In this document: positions 51,401 through 64,000 of the stretch, piece after piece
How the letters are laid out: every line of letters starts with the position of its first letter
Position numbering within the stretch: position 1 is the first letter of the stretch
DNA from: Eopsaltria australis
Lineage: Eukaryota > Chordata > Aves > Passeriformes > Petroicidae
Direction: 5' to 3'
DNA length: 64,000 nt
Assembly: GCA_034509425.1 (NCBI GenBank)
Contig: JAVTVJ010000011.1
Location: 7,888,001-7,952,000 of the forward strand
The notes under the pieces: model-generated
What the model was told of the DNA's origin: nothing
What the model saw: only the letters and a program-made list of their open reading frames with translations
Databases searched by the model: none
Program-made: the position numbers and the translations under genes

Positions 51401-54400
51401 TATCATATATAAGCCATAATTTTAACACCAGCTCATATTAGTAACAGTAATATAAAAATACCTTTAAAAAAAAAAAATACACTGAGAACTATCTTCAAGA
51501 AATGTAAGAGGATTTGTAGCATCTCATTCAGCTGGTTTAAGGAAAACCAGCTAAAAGATATAACTCTAAATTACAATACTGTTCTTTCACTCACCTGCAG
51601 ACAAATATTTGATTGCAGATTTAGATCTTTTTGATTGACAGGCATGGTGTCATAAGAAAGGACATTGCATGAGCCCACAGCAGTTCCAAGCAAAAAGGCA
51701 AAAACCCTGCTGAAACAACTGAACACCTGAATGCCACCTTGCTATTTCGTTCTACCATGTCAAGATACAAGACACACAGGCCAGAAAACTGATACGCACC
51801 CTTTCTACACTACTTGTTGTTATTGTTCTAAGAGCTAATAAAACTCATTAACTAGGTAGATGCAGGTTTTTCAAGGCATGGGTGGTGCCTTTGTCAACTT
51901 TGCATACGTATTAAACTTCCCTTCCTTTTGCTTCCTTAATGTTTGTCTGTACTGCCAACCTTAGTATCAGCTTCCTTGTATCTTCCTCCTTCCCTTCCAT
52001 CCTTCTGCCAGGCTGATCAGCAACAGCCTCTCTTTGGCATCCACAGCCCTTCATTGTCAAGCACAACAGCTGTTTGTTTTTTAGGAGTCACAAGCTTGGT
52101 TTGTTTTCCACAAGCAATTTGCTTTGACATTTTGAATGCTTGAGCCAATTTAATAATCGTGAGTGATAGCCTGACAAACTTTTCCCACTGAAGAGGGTAC
52201 ACATGTTAGATATGCCAAAACAGAGCAATGTTTCTTCAGCTTCAATACCAATTTGCTTTACTCTTCAGATGATGAAAGCAGCTCCAATCACTAAGTACTG
52301 GACCTTGAAGAAAACCCACAAGAATGTGAAAGGCCCATGTATTATTCAAGTTGCTCTGAGACAGACTTAGGGTGAAGAGATCTTAGCCTCATTTAATATA
52401 AACCACAAGATAATGAACAGCTAGTAACCACCCAGCAGGTGATCTTTAAGTGCAGAGCCCTTAAAGTGGTAAAAAAGTTCAACAGAAAGTTACTCTCCTA
52501 TAAGGCGTGCCTTTTGTTAGCATGTGGATTTTTTAAAGAGGTAAGTTCTTTAAAAATGCTACTATTTCTTTTTAAAACTCTACCATAAGTACTTTCTATA
52601 GATTTTATATTATATACAAATCAGAAATTTCCTTCTTGCACTGAGAAGTGATGTATGCTTGTGCAAGAGGGGCTGAAACAGCATGTGCTATGTGTTTGTA
52701 CAGTTTTGATTTATTACATCAAGTTGTGAGAAAACAAAGGTTACCTCAAAATGTTGTAGCACATATGTTCATAGAGTTATTTTTAGACTTGCATAGATTT
52801 CACCTAAGAAAACAGGTTGGCATATGCTGTGCTGTGTGTACACAATACCCTGTGGACCTGAATCTACCTGAAGAGTCCATAAGGGGTGTGATTCCATTAA
52901 AAAATTAAATGATACAACAGGGAAAGATTCATATTTACTGCTGTATTGCCAGCATCTGCTAACAACTCTTCAATATTCTGACAAGCATCAAGATGGCATG
53001 GATGCTGTTACTTTTAATTAAACTTAAATTGATGTGTGCCATGTTTGGGGAAGATGATTTTTACTTTTAGCATCAACTGTTTGTGCTTTTTGAAATCAAA
53101 ATATTCCAATTTAATTTTATTTTTCTTTCATTATAGACTGCAAATATCTAGTAAACATTTTTCTTCTACTAAAGAATTTGGTTGTGGAAGTGAATGACAG
53201 ATTAAATAGCTTTTTGATTAGCAAATACTCAAGGGTTGAAGTAGTGGAAATATCATTACTAAAAAAGTTCAATTCAATCATTTGGTAATAGGATCCAACC
53301 CTATTTTCACTCATTGATCTAATAAAAATTTGTGTCAGTAGTGCCAAAATTTTTAAAGCTTTGTTTTGTTTCAAGTGATATGAATACATGTTGACTTAAG
53401 ATAATACCATTAAACAAGCTTTGTGCTTTTCCAGAACAAGACTGGGAAGCAATGTTTCTCAGACTGGAAAGCTCTGTATCATAACTGAATAAAACTTTTA
53501 TTATTTAAAGCAGAGGCAATACACATAACAGTTAAACAGATTCTAACAGGTAACTCTGCAAGCAGTCTGGAAAAATAACTTCACATATGATCAACAGAGG
53601 CTGCTGTGTATTTGTGTTCTCAGTAAGTTCTTCTTTTACTGGACTTGTTCTAGTGCAGACTTTTAGAGTTTCCCCTGCATTTGTTCTGTGAAAGAAATTA
53701 AACTCAGAAGAACTCACTCTCTGCTGCTTGCTCAATGGTTCAAGCTCAGAACCACTACAGAATATATTGTGAGGAATAGAGAATGAGAGAACTTATGTAA
53801 AGCAAATATTGTGCCATGATGCATATTCATGATTGCTCACATGCAGCCTAAATCTTGGCCTTTTCCAATTTTCACTGCTTAATTTGTCAACTTAAATTGC
53901 ACTTCATTATATTATAATGAAGATAAGGTTTTTTTCTAAGACATGATCATAAAAAACAGCTTTTTTTTTACCTACACATGTACTTTTCAAGATTTGCCAG
54001 CTGTCTTTATCCTTTCACTTTTTTTTTTTTTTTTGGCAGGACTGACTGCTGCAGTTCTAGCTAAGTTAAATGAGAAACTAAGTTTAAATCCCTAGTTTTG
54101 TAAATTCAGTTGCCTGAGAACACAGCTGTGTGCCTCAGTGTTACCAAAGATATGAATCTGATGTTTAGCCAACATCTAGCCATGTCTAGCCAGTTAGCCT
54201 TGGAGCCTTGGAAAAGACAAAGCAACTTTGCTGCAGGCTCCACAGGGAAGTGTAGGAGCTCTGGGCTGTGTGTTTCTTACAGGGGACCTCAGCCTGCCCC
54301 CAGGCAAAGCAGGCTGTCATCCATGGAACACTGCTAATGATTCCAGCTCCAATATCAGCTCCACCAGCTGCTGCCAGGCTGAGCAACAAGCTGGATGAGA

Positions 54401-57400
54401 CCAGTGGAGTGACTATACTGCTCTGTTCTGAATTCTTTTAACATCAGCTTGGGGATATCTACTTATCGTCTCACAGAACACAGCACACATGCTTACAGAG
54501 ATTTTAATACAATGAAACTCATTGAGGAAAACATCTAGTTACATTAAGGTTTAAATATCTGTTTTAAAGGCAATGTACCCCAAAGGTAAACAAAAATATC
54601 TCGAATAGAACCCCTGAACATTTAAGATGGCAACTATTATCTTTCTTCATTTCAAAATTTCACTTTTCTGCCATTTAATGAATTATATATTTCTTAAAAT
54701 GTCTTTCTTTCTCACAGAATTTCTAAACAGTATTTTCAGAAGTCTTGCTCCACTCTGATTGCGACTACATGATTACTGTCGTTTGTGAGATGGAATATTT
54801 TAAACCATAGAAGTGTCATAGATGGTGGTATTCACTTGCTAGGAAAACAGCCAGCTTCCCATTATTTCTCCAGTGAAAACATTTGACTAATGAAGCTGGT
54901 GATAGACCAATTGTAAAGGCTCCTCTGGGACACATTTCATGGCAATACAGTGTGCTTCCTTTCAGCCCATTACTATCCTCTCTGGGTTTCAGGATGAAAA
55001 TAAACTTGAAAGGAGTTCCAAGTCTGAATCTCATTTAAAAGTTTGTTGGATCTCCAAAAGACTAGCAGATGTGCTTGTCTGTTAACTTCTTTCATCCCCC
55101 TACCTCTGGTGAAGAATTTTATCAGGTTATTAATTGCAATGAAATATCAATCATTAAATAAATATGAAAGCATTTCACACGGCTTTAAAAATCTGTACAT
55201 TCTGTGCTCCTCTGCCAAACAGTAACAGATGTTAAGCCAGCTTTCAAACAGATCAGTGACATGGAATCAATGTTTGTTTTTATGTATCAGTTCCCGAACA
55301 CAAACAATGTCAGATTGGTTTGGTCATGATCTTTTTGACAAAATATTTTAGGTCTTGGTTCTTTTTATGCTTGGTGAAGATTAGCGCAAAGTGTTAGAAA
55401 ATATTAATTTGCCTAAACCAAATCTGTTAGAAAGACATTGCAAACTACTAATATCAACCCCCTAAAATAATTTAACACACTTGTTTAAAATTCTTTTAGG
55501 TCACATATGTAAGTGAAATATTTGAACTAGACCGATGGACCTTAGACACTACAACAAAAATTTGCTGCAGCATATCAGCCACACCAAACCAGTTATCCAT
55601 GAGCCTGTTTTTCCCCATTTATTCATCAGAGCAAAAAGGAAAAAGTTGACTTTAGACAACCTTGCGTTTGCCAAAAAGAGTTGTCCCATATTCATAATTT
55701 TTTTGTTGAACCACCAACACATATTTTGTTCAGGTATCACAGTCTTTAGATTTCACTTGGGTTTTATTTACCACTTAAACACTCTGTCAGATAATTTCAT
55801 CTCATTATGTATCAGCCACAAAAACTGTCCATCATGGATCAAAGGGTTGAGAGCTGCATGCTGCAGGGGTATTTCCATGCCCCATGAGCTACTTCATCCC
55901 AGTCAAATCTACTTCCTATCTTCATCCTTGCACCTACACAGCCTCTCTCCCTCAATTATCAGTTTGATTGTCTCCCAAATCACAGTGCAGTGAAAATCCT
56001 GACAATGATTAATTTTCAAATTATACATAGTAAGCTACAATTTTTTTTTATATTTGAAAGTTTCCAGCTATAACTTGTCAACTTGGGTTTCCACATGTTC
56101 TTCTGGCTTACCCATTGACACACAGTCTGCTCCTTTTTGAGAGGGTAACACCTAGTGGCAATACCAGAGTATTTCACAGCACTTCTAGTACACTCGATGG
56201 GAGAGAACGGAACAATTTGCCATATCTCACTCAGCGTCCTCCTCAGCACCCTGGCTTGCTTCCACTGAGCCAGACAAATTCTAGCTGCAGCTGGGCCAAT
56301 GCTGCTGATTTTACTTTCAGCATGACTTGTGTCAGGGCCTAAACTGAAAGCTTGCTTCTTACAGCATAGGACAAAAATTATTCCCTCAAAACCAGGAATT
56401 TGTTGTACTTGTGGCACACAGCTGGCCTCCTTCAATAGATCCTTCTGTCTTTATTCCTGCTTAATACTCCAAGCACCCTTCCCTCTGTGATTCCCAACAT
56501 AAATCACGTGATCCTTGTGCTACAGCTGGGCAGGAGCTCTGGTGGAACACATGCCTGTGGTCAGTCACACAGAGGTGGCCAACGAGCCTGCTAGCTTGGC
56601 TCAGAGCAGTCCTGCCAGTGGAGCTTCATGTCCAAAATCAGTTCCTGGGGATGACAGTGCATCAGCAGTGGAAACTGTCTGTTGTAACAGCAAGAACTTA
56701 GCTGCAAGTAGATGATGATTTTAGGTAAAAAAGACATACTGTGATCAAGGTATCTGTTAGATACCCACTCTATAATTTGGTGGAGGAATGTGGAATACTG
56801 AATGAAATATTATTATTGTGATTAGTTGCTGTAAATAAAATTTTCCATTCTGCATGGAAAAACAAAGTACACTATAGTTGATCACTAAAAGAGTGTTACT
56901 TTTACTTGCACTATCTTAGGAAAGCTTTCACAGGCTAAGCACAAGAGGGCATGCTATAAAATAGACTGACTAATTCTACACTCTGTTAATGGAAAATTGT
57001 GTGTTTCTTGATAGTTGTCTGAGACTGAGCAAGGTGTTATAGGGCATCCCTGAAATAATCAATCCCTTCAGACCTCAGCCATAGAGGTCAAGAGGGTTGC
57101 TGAAAAGCTAGATCCCTGTTCTAGAGATTCACTACACTGATTTTTCTTTATAATCCCCTGACAGAAACTGTGATATAAGCATTCCACAATTTTCACTCTT
57201 ATGGAAAAGAACCTTTTGCACTATGCAGTAATTTTAAATTGTTCCTACTTGCACCATTCTAAAAATAATTTCCTGCACAGCAATTTTAACTTACATGATT
57301 TTCTTATATTGCTCTTTATGTTCATTATACAGCTTTTGAGATTTGCATTACAGATTAGAGAACTTCTCTCCTACAGAAGCCAAACTTGTACTACGTTTAC

Positions 57401-59506
57401 GGCACTCTTCATCTCAAATTTATATTGTACGTGAATGTATCTCAGGCAACTTAGCATTGAAATGTTATTTTGTTCTGGTACAGGAACAGAGCTTTCAGAA
57501 GCTGTCATAAACATGAGTCTCACCCATGCTATTAAGTCCTTCCTTTTTCACATCTTTTCTCTCTAGAGTACTCTGCCAATATGACTGCTCATCTGGACAA
57601 AACAGGATCTTAAAATTGCATCTAGGTTCAATGTAAATCTTTAAAATTTTCTCACACCAAATTTAATTCTCCTTTTCTTGGATATTGCACTAAAAAAATC
57701 CTCCTCCTTCCTTAGATAACCCAGACCTGAGTCTCTTCCCCCATTCTCCTTTGGGTGGTGTAAAAAATGTTTTGCAAGAATGTCCGTGGTTTTCCACTGC
57801 TGTAGACATATTTAGAGGTAATTTAAGAAACATAGTAGTCAACAGTGATAAAAATTATTATCATGCAAGGAAGTGTTTGAACATCCCTCTCAGAGACTGA
57901 AGTCACACTGCCAGATACTATAAATTTCCATGATTTTATTTATTCACTCTTCTAAAGAAAGAGAGCTTAAAGTTATATTTGGTTTCAAGCCTGAGAAGGG
58001 GACAAGTACAAGTACCTCCGACACTGACAAAAGACAGCAAAGATGAGTTAGGAAAGTGTCACTCAATGAAATTTGTAAGTTTCTCTCAAACATGATAATT
58101 TTGAACATATTTAGTGAATCTCTGGTTACAGAAAGCATTCTGATCTCAGATGGAAATAATCCTTATGACTCTAGTGACAATACAGAAAACAGGAAATACC
58201 TAATTGCTATTTCACCACATCTGGCACAGTTCTGTCTTCAACAATGAAGGATAACCTTTCACAGAAAAGGCAGTGCTAAGGAAAGTACCTGACAGAATTT
58301 AGGTAGGGAATGATAATTAAACATGTCCCCACAGGTAACATTGTGAACTGTTCACTCTTGCCTGAAATGTCAGGTGGGAAATCTTGGGGGAAAGGTATCC
58401 GTATTGGAGGTTAACACAGATGCGGAGATGGAAGATATACACAACAGACCATCTGAAAATGACAAAATCTAGTAGTAGAGTTAAGGTTTACCCCTCATAA
58501 GCATTATAGCCTGTGCCAACCATTCTCACCTTCATTTGCAAGAGCCCTGCATTGTACAGTCCTTTCATTGTACAGCCTTGCCCTGATCCCTCTTGTTTTA
58601 TTTCATTCAATTGTATTCAACTAAAGCTACTCCACTGAAGATCTTACAGTTTCTTAATGTAGAAAATCACTACTGAAATTAATGGATGATAAAGAAAATT
58701 ACTTTTGGATGGGGCAAAGCAAAATAAGAATTGCCATAGACAAAATTCACAGAGTAACAGAGCTTTCCTGAAGAGCTCTGGGAATCGGAAATATAGTCAT
58801 CCAAACAGATGCTGTCACCCATGCCAACACTATTCTCCATGCCAGGAAATTGGTACTGAAACAGAGGTTATTTTTTAATGTATCCCAGGGACGAGACATA
58901 ATATAGGTATAGCCTGAATTGTGAACTTATTTTACCCCTGAAAGACTTCATTTCCTGTGAATGACACTAAAGGATTACAGCTACTCTTTGCTGTTGCAGA
59001 CTTTTCAGCTTCATGCATTTCCATTGACAGTCTCAGTAGAATAACCTCTGGCAAGGTAGATCCAAAGAAGCGAGATTCCATTCAATCAGCAATTCTTACA
59101 GGAGAAAAAAAAAAGGCTAAAATTAAGTTCATCTAATAAATGCAGCTAAAAAAAAAAAAAAGTCATACAGAATATTTAAGTATGAGAGTGACTTATTTAA
59201 ATTAGGATAGCAGAAAATTGTTCAACAGCAGCCTGTGAAGCCCATAAATGAGAAAGCAAGAAGGGTGTCAAAAGCAGCTTTCAGGTACATGCAAAAAAGA
59301 CAAACACCAGTCTGTCAATTAAAGAAGCCTTCAGAGAAAAAAATTTGTTTACTATGGTAAAGAATGTAGGATATAATTTTTTTAAACAGCTACATATAAT
59401 TAAACTTCATTTTTCACAGCAATTGTACACAAATTCCGTATATACTGGCAACTGAGAAAGACATACATTAGCAAAACTTCTTTAAAATGTGCCTTCTGTT
59501 GCAGTA
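48413..59506. other. intergenic, no gene recognised
   Basis: AT-rich sequence. It contains several open frames above 100 codons (48519-48842 minus, 48943-49320 plus, 49023-49367 minus, 55535-55993 plus, 56016-56435 minus), but the predicted peptides lack recognisable domains and several overlap antisense. There is a 16-base T run at 54019-54034 and A runs near 51465 and 59150. No splice-consistent exon series was seen. Confidence 0.55.
54019..54034. repeat. poly(T) tract, 16 bases
   Basis: An uninterrupted T run. I see no retrocopy body attached to it. Confidence 0.7.
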
Positions 59507-59750
59507 ATAGAATCACAGAATCACAAAGAATCACAGAATTTGCTAAGTTGGAAGGGACCTGTGAGGATCATTGAGTCCAGCTCCTGGCCCTGCACAGGAC
59601 TGTTCCCAAGAGTCACACCATGTGCCTGAGTGCATTGTCCAAATGCTTCTTCAACTCTGTCAGGCTGGTGCTGTGACCACTTCCCTGGGGAGCCTGTTCC
59701 AGTGCTCCAGTTTTCACAGAAAGGGTAGAAGCTTAATTTTCCTGGATAAC
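59507..59750 (-). mobile_element. CR1 LINE fragment, 3' end
   Basis: It starts ATAGAATCACAGAATCAC, with further AATCACAGAA units, then AAGTTGGAAGGGACCTGTGA and GGATCATTGAGTCCAGC. This is the reverse complement of a CR1 3' end with several copies of its terminal octamer. It extends through CCCTGGGGAGCCTGTTCC and fades into flanking sequence near 59750. It appears less diverged than the other copies in the window. The frame at 59571-59798 is a by-product. Confidence 0.93.
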
Positions 59751-62700
59751 CTTATTTCTCTATGGTTGAAGTTGGCCATATTTGCAAAAGCCATTTGAAA
59801 AAAGTGAAAACAAGTCCACTTAAAGCAGGTGTATCTGCACATTTAAAGCCAAAGGAGTCAAATAAATGGCAGAGGAAATCAAGCGTGGCAGGTTTATTGG
59901 ACAGGGATGAGGTAAAGGAAATTATATGAATGAGAATTAGCTGATTCAAAAAAAAAAAAGCCCCAAAACTTAGTAATGATTAAGATGGCAAGAAACAGAA
60001 ATAGCAATGCAGGAGGGAGAAAGAAATTGCTGCTGCATGCTAGGTCAGCACAGGCATCCAATCAAGCAGCAGGAACCATGCTGGAGTTCACTGATAAAAT
60101 AAAAAGCATAAAGTTACTCACAAAAATCATACTATCAGGAACACAATGTACTTTGCAGCAGCAAAAAGAAATTTGGAAATGCAAGGAATTAATTTGGAGC
60201 ATTGGCAGGGCAGGAAGGCAAATAGCAGCTCACTCAGGGATCCTGTAGCAAAGGAGGACTTAGAATAAACACCAAGATTCACAGATTAAAAGTCTGGAGC
60301 AGACTGGGACAACAGCTTGTACCAGCAGGAGCAGGGATGCTGTGTGTAGTAGGTGGAATAACACAGGACAGAGAAAACAAAGTTGAATGAAATAACCACA
60401 GATGGAAGAACAATTGTCTTCATAAAACTTTCCTCATCACCAAGAGCAAAGGAAAAATTTAACAAGTATTATTATAATTCACAAATACTAGAAGGCAGAC
60501 ATTATTATAAGAGTTACAGACTGAACTTATACTTGGTCCACAAAACACAGTGACAACTTTAACATCAACACAGCACATAATTTAACCAAATGGGATCCCA
60601 GGTGCTCAAAACTGCATAAAACATACAGACACACAATTCTTCAAAGACTCGAAGGGGGAGCGTGTGTGGAAAGGAAATACATGAAAGTCATGTCCAAATC
60701 CCGTAACAACTCAGATTCGTACCATAAAGCTTCTAAAAGTAAAATATTTTGCCTTTACCCATTTACTTTCACTCTTAATTTGCTAAGGAAGAAAAAGACA
60801 CAGAGGCAAGGAACTCATTTTTTATGAAGATACATCCAATACCTTGAAAAATCCACCTTACAATTTGGACTTCAAGCCCTGACAGAATGTAAATGTAATG
60901 ACAGCATGGATTGTGTTGATGTGAATGAAATAATGTTCTTCATAATGCCTTTCCTCCAGTGAGAGCTGAAAGAGCTAGCAAAGTCATCCTCCCAGGGTGT
61001 TTTCAGATAGTATGAAAACAGGAAGAGGCGTCTCTCTCCAATGGTCGCTGCTGGCTCAAAGAAAGCAAGATTTTAGGTCACATGGCACTGCTACCATAAG
61101 ATTGCCTGTGCCAGGCACCTGGACAGCTGAGTGCAATTTACTGGATCTTTCACAGGTGGGGAGACAGGTTATGCTGCTCTGTAGGCCTGGCAACTGGGGG
61201 CACTGACAGGCATTCATGTAAGATCAGCATGAGCAAGGGTGCCCAAGCTCCCCTTCAGGGGTTGGGATGAGAACTGAAGACTGTTCTTCACCTTTCACCA
61301 TTTCCACCTCAGAAGTATCCAAAAGTGCTAAAAAATTTCATATATTCCAAATTGCAAAGCAGCTTAAATTTATCTACATCAAGCAAGAATCTCACGCAGC
61401 CCTACCTAGACTTAATGTGTGAGCCAAAGCTTGGGCATAGAATCTCTGTTAAAAAAATCCTGAGAACAACTTGCTTATTTTCTTAATAAATTGTTTAAAT
61501 TTTTCCATTTCTTTACTCTCTCTTTTCCTTATTCTGTTTCACCAGCATTTTGTCTCTGCCTAGACTGATCTTTCCTAGTAGTTGCTTTCCTTTGGTGCAG
61601 GTACAGCACACCCATGGCATTTTCTCTGTAATTAAACTGTGGTACTGCACAGCCTGGCTAGCTTGGTGTTTACTAAATAAGAAAGCAAGCTGCTCACTGA
61701 AAAAGACAAAATTTTTTTTAATCATTCACATTTTTCTGAGCAGCAGCGAAATCCTGGCACATCCTCTCCTGTGAACTTGCTAATCATTGCAGGTTCGACT
61801 GCGGCTGGCACTCATTAGGAAAGAAGAATTTCATTGCTCTTTGGCAACAAATGAAAGTCATAGTTCCTGGTGAAAGTGATTCCCTGATCCAGCTGGTAGA
61901 TTGCCCAATCCTCCAATTCCACAACACAAGAAGCTCTGAGGGTTAGCCAGGCTATTGGAATGATGAGGCATAACCACACAGCACTGGGAAGTTTTAACTT
62001 TGTTTACTTCCTTCATCGTGAGATAGACAAACCAATCTGCTTGGGCTTCTGATGTCCCAAATAACAAATTTCCCAGTGGCTGTTATCACAAATAACTTTT
62101 ATTATTTTTAACTGTTTTGGATTATTTTGCCATTTCCCAAATTCCCCTGTGTGCAAAACACTTGGTGTTTAAAGCAGGGTTAAGGCAAGTCACTTTTTTT
62201 GGTGACACAGTTAAAAGTGTAGGTATTTTCATGGCAAGCTGTGGCCCTGAGGGAAGGAGGAACAGCAGGTAAAGGGGAAACTAAGTCCTTCAGTGCTTAT
62301 TACTTAACTGGCATTAGAGTTAAAATCATTAGGATACTTTAAAACCTTTATCTCTGTAATGAACAGAGATAAATCTTGTGGAGTCACTTACACCCTCTAT
62401 TCTGAAAATTCAGTTCAGTAAAAGAGCAGAATCCAGAATTCTGGAGCTGCTGAATCCTGAGTGGAGTTTAGATAGTGAACATTTCTGATTGTTTGTACTA
62501 TTTTGAATTATTGTTCTATTTACTTTGAAGTACACTGTTATTTGTCATAACTGTACTATTTTGTAGGCTGCTGTGATATCAAGTCATTTTTCTTACTTTA
62601 CAGCTCTAAAGAGTGAGTGGAAAACATCAGTTCTAACCACTGGTGAACTCAGTTTTGTAAAAACAAGGATGAGAAGCCAGTGCATTCCTAGGACTCCTGC

Positions 62701-64000
62701 TCTGGACTCTCCCTATATCACATTGCGCGGAGTGAAACTCAGTGTGGTAGTCCTTATTGTCATCATAAACCAGGCACGACTGCCACATGATTGTCACGTG
62801 CTGGGTACAGGTTTGACATCTGCCAGGCACATGATTCTCTTCTAAACCAAAACTTGCCACCACATCCCAACTATGTTTTTACCAATGTTGAGAATCTCAC
62901 AGTTTTCCCAACTCTTTCATTTCATTTACCTTTTTCCTTCTGATAGTTGTGTTACACTGTCAGCTTCTGTTCAGGTTCTGATCCACACAACCTCCCAGAT
63001 TTTTGCAGTGAACTGCTACTTGCTCAGTTGTTCCTCAGGTTAAAAAAAGAGGGAGCATCCTCAATTTTGTCATCATAGTAACTGATGAAAACCTTGACTT
63101 TTATTTCAGACAGGATGGTTTCCCTGAAGCATCCTGCTTTGTTTACTCATCCATTCTGCTTCACGACTGCTGATTTTTATTTTTTTTTACAAGTTGCAAT
63201 TAAATGTATTAATCTAGTTTACTTGTGGGAATATAGTGCTTATCAACAAGAAAGCTTTACTAAAGATAGTCAACATCTGTTTCTTTTTTCTGTACAAAGG
63301 TCAGTTACCTTGTCACTGGAAGAAATTAGGTTGGTTTGACATGACTGTTCTCAACATTGACTGTTACAAGCCAGAATTTTCCCACGCATGTCATATTGGC
63401 TAAAAAGATGCCTGTGAAAAAATTACATCAAGACCTTTAGCTTTTATCTAAAAGGTAATTAAAGATATTTCCTTGGTATTGCAGAGGTAGCACCTTACTC
63501 ATGTAGCATTTTAAATAGTTTTTCAAATGGTCCCAAACATCTACATGAAAGAAAAAAGTCTGTAGGAAGACAGAGATTAATAGAACTAAGCTCTAGTATT
63601 TATAGAATTTTAAATAGTACCCATAAACAGTAGTGATCTCAACAAAAAAGTCAAGAGTTTAGGGCATGCCACTTTCTGGGGCAAAGGAAAAAAATATGTT
63701 CTCAAACAGAAAAAAGGTATTTGAAATCTGAATGTTACCACTTCAAAGTGGACCCTAGCTTTTATTCTGATAAGCATCATCTCTACTACTCAAAGTTATT
63801 AAACTTATCCAAATTTTAAACCAACAATGGGTTCTGTGATATCAGTGGTCTCACAGGGATTTGTAACTTGGTTTTATAATGGACTTGATCGTCCTCTGGA
63901 TTACTTAGCATTGATTTTTATATTAACTGTATCAGAAAGTTTTACTGAAGCTGTTGTTGGCTAATGTCAACATTAAAGAGTAAGCGAAGGTAATTACAGT
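59751..64000. other. intergenic, no gene recognised
   Basis: AT-rich to mixed sequence without a recognised exon. It contains a perfect 11-bp-arm hairpin at 62348-62373. Open frames of 60-90 codons show no known domain. Confidence 0.6.
62348..62373. repeat. small perfect hairpin
   Basis: TTTATCTCTGT (62348-62358) pairs with ACAGAGATAAA (62363-62373) across a 4-nt spacer. No T-run or context suggests a specific role. Confidence 0.6.

Noticed and set aside
56016..56435. 139-codon minus-strand frame
   Set aside because: No recognised domain, no splice or promoter context, and similar in length to other chance frames in this window.
1..64000. CRISPR arrays, operons, tRNA or rRNA genes, integrated viral coding genes
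   Set aside because: No regularly spaced repeats, no RNA gene signatures and no retroviral gag/pol/env sequence were seen; only solo LTRs remain from retroviruses.

Overview
This is a piece of a vertebrate nuclear genome, almost certainly a bird. It is AT-rich and gene-poor, and its coding sequence is split into exons with GT/AG splice sites. The interspersed repeats are fragments of CR1, the main avian LINE family, plus two solo long terminal repeats (LTRs) that I recognise as avian endogenous-retrovirus LTRs, common in passerines. No prokaryotic features (operons, CRISPR, insertion sequences) are present.

The one gene I can support is the 3' end of KCNH8 (Kv12.1, an ELK-type voltage-gated potassium channel of the EAG superfamily) on the + strand. 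Four exons can be joined without a frame break: 14633-14988, 19250-19356, 20407-20483 and 30679-31383. They encode the last 414 residues, which form the cytoplasmic tail after the cyclic-nucleotide-binding homology domain. The exons for the PAS domain, membrane segments and CNBHD must lie upstream. I found none in positions 1-14632, which look intronic. A 3' UTR follows the stop codon, with tandem polyadenylation signals near 32189 and 32216.

From about 32.2 kb to the end of the window (about 32 kb) I can support no gene. In other vertebrates, as far as I recall, a long intergenic gap lies downstream of KCNH8 before EFHB, and this fits. The region holds a minus-strand solo LTR (34089-34701), a plus-strand solo LTR of another family (38861 to about 39872), two CR1 fragments, small GC-rich patches, simple repeats and several unassigned open frames.

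The most notable non-coding structure is an 83-bp, almost perfect inverted repeat in the upstream KCNH8 intron (7354-7436), with 33 paired bases and one 3-nt bulge. The most notable protein feature is an uninterrupted five-heptad coiled coil whose two halves are supplied by two exons separated by a 10.2-kb intron. I saw no convincing new biological system; the unassigned open frame near 46.4-46.8 kb on the minus strand is the best candidate for a homology search.
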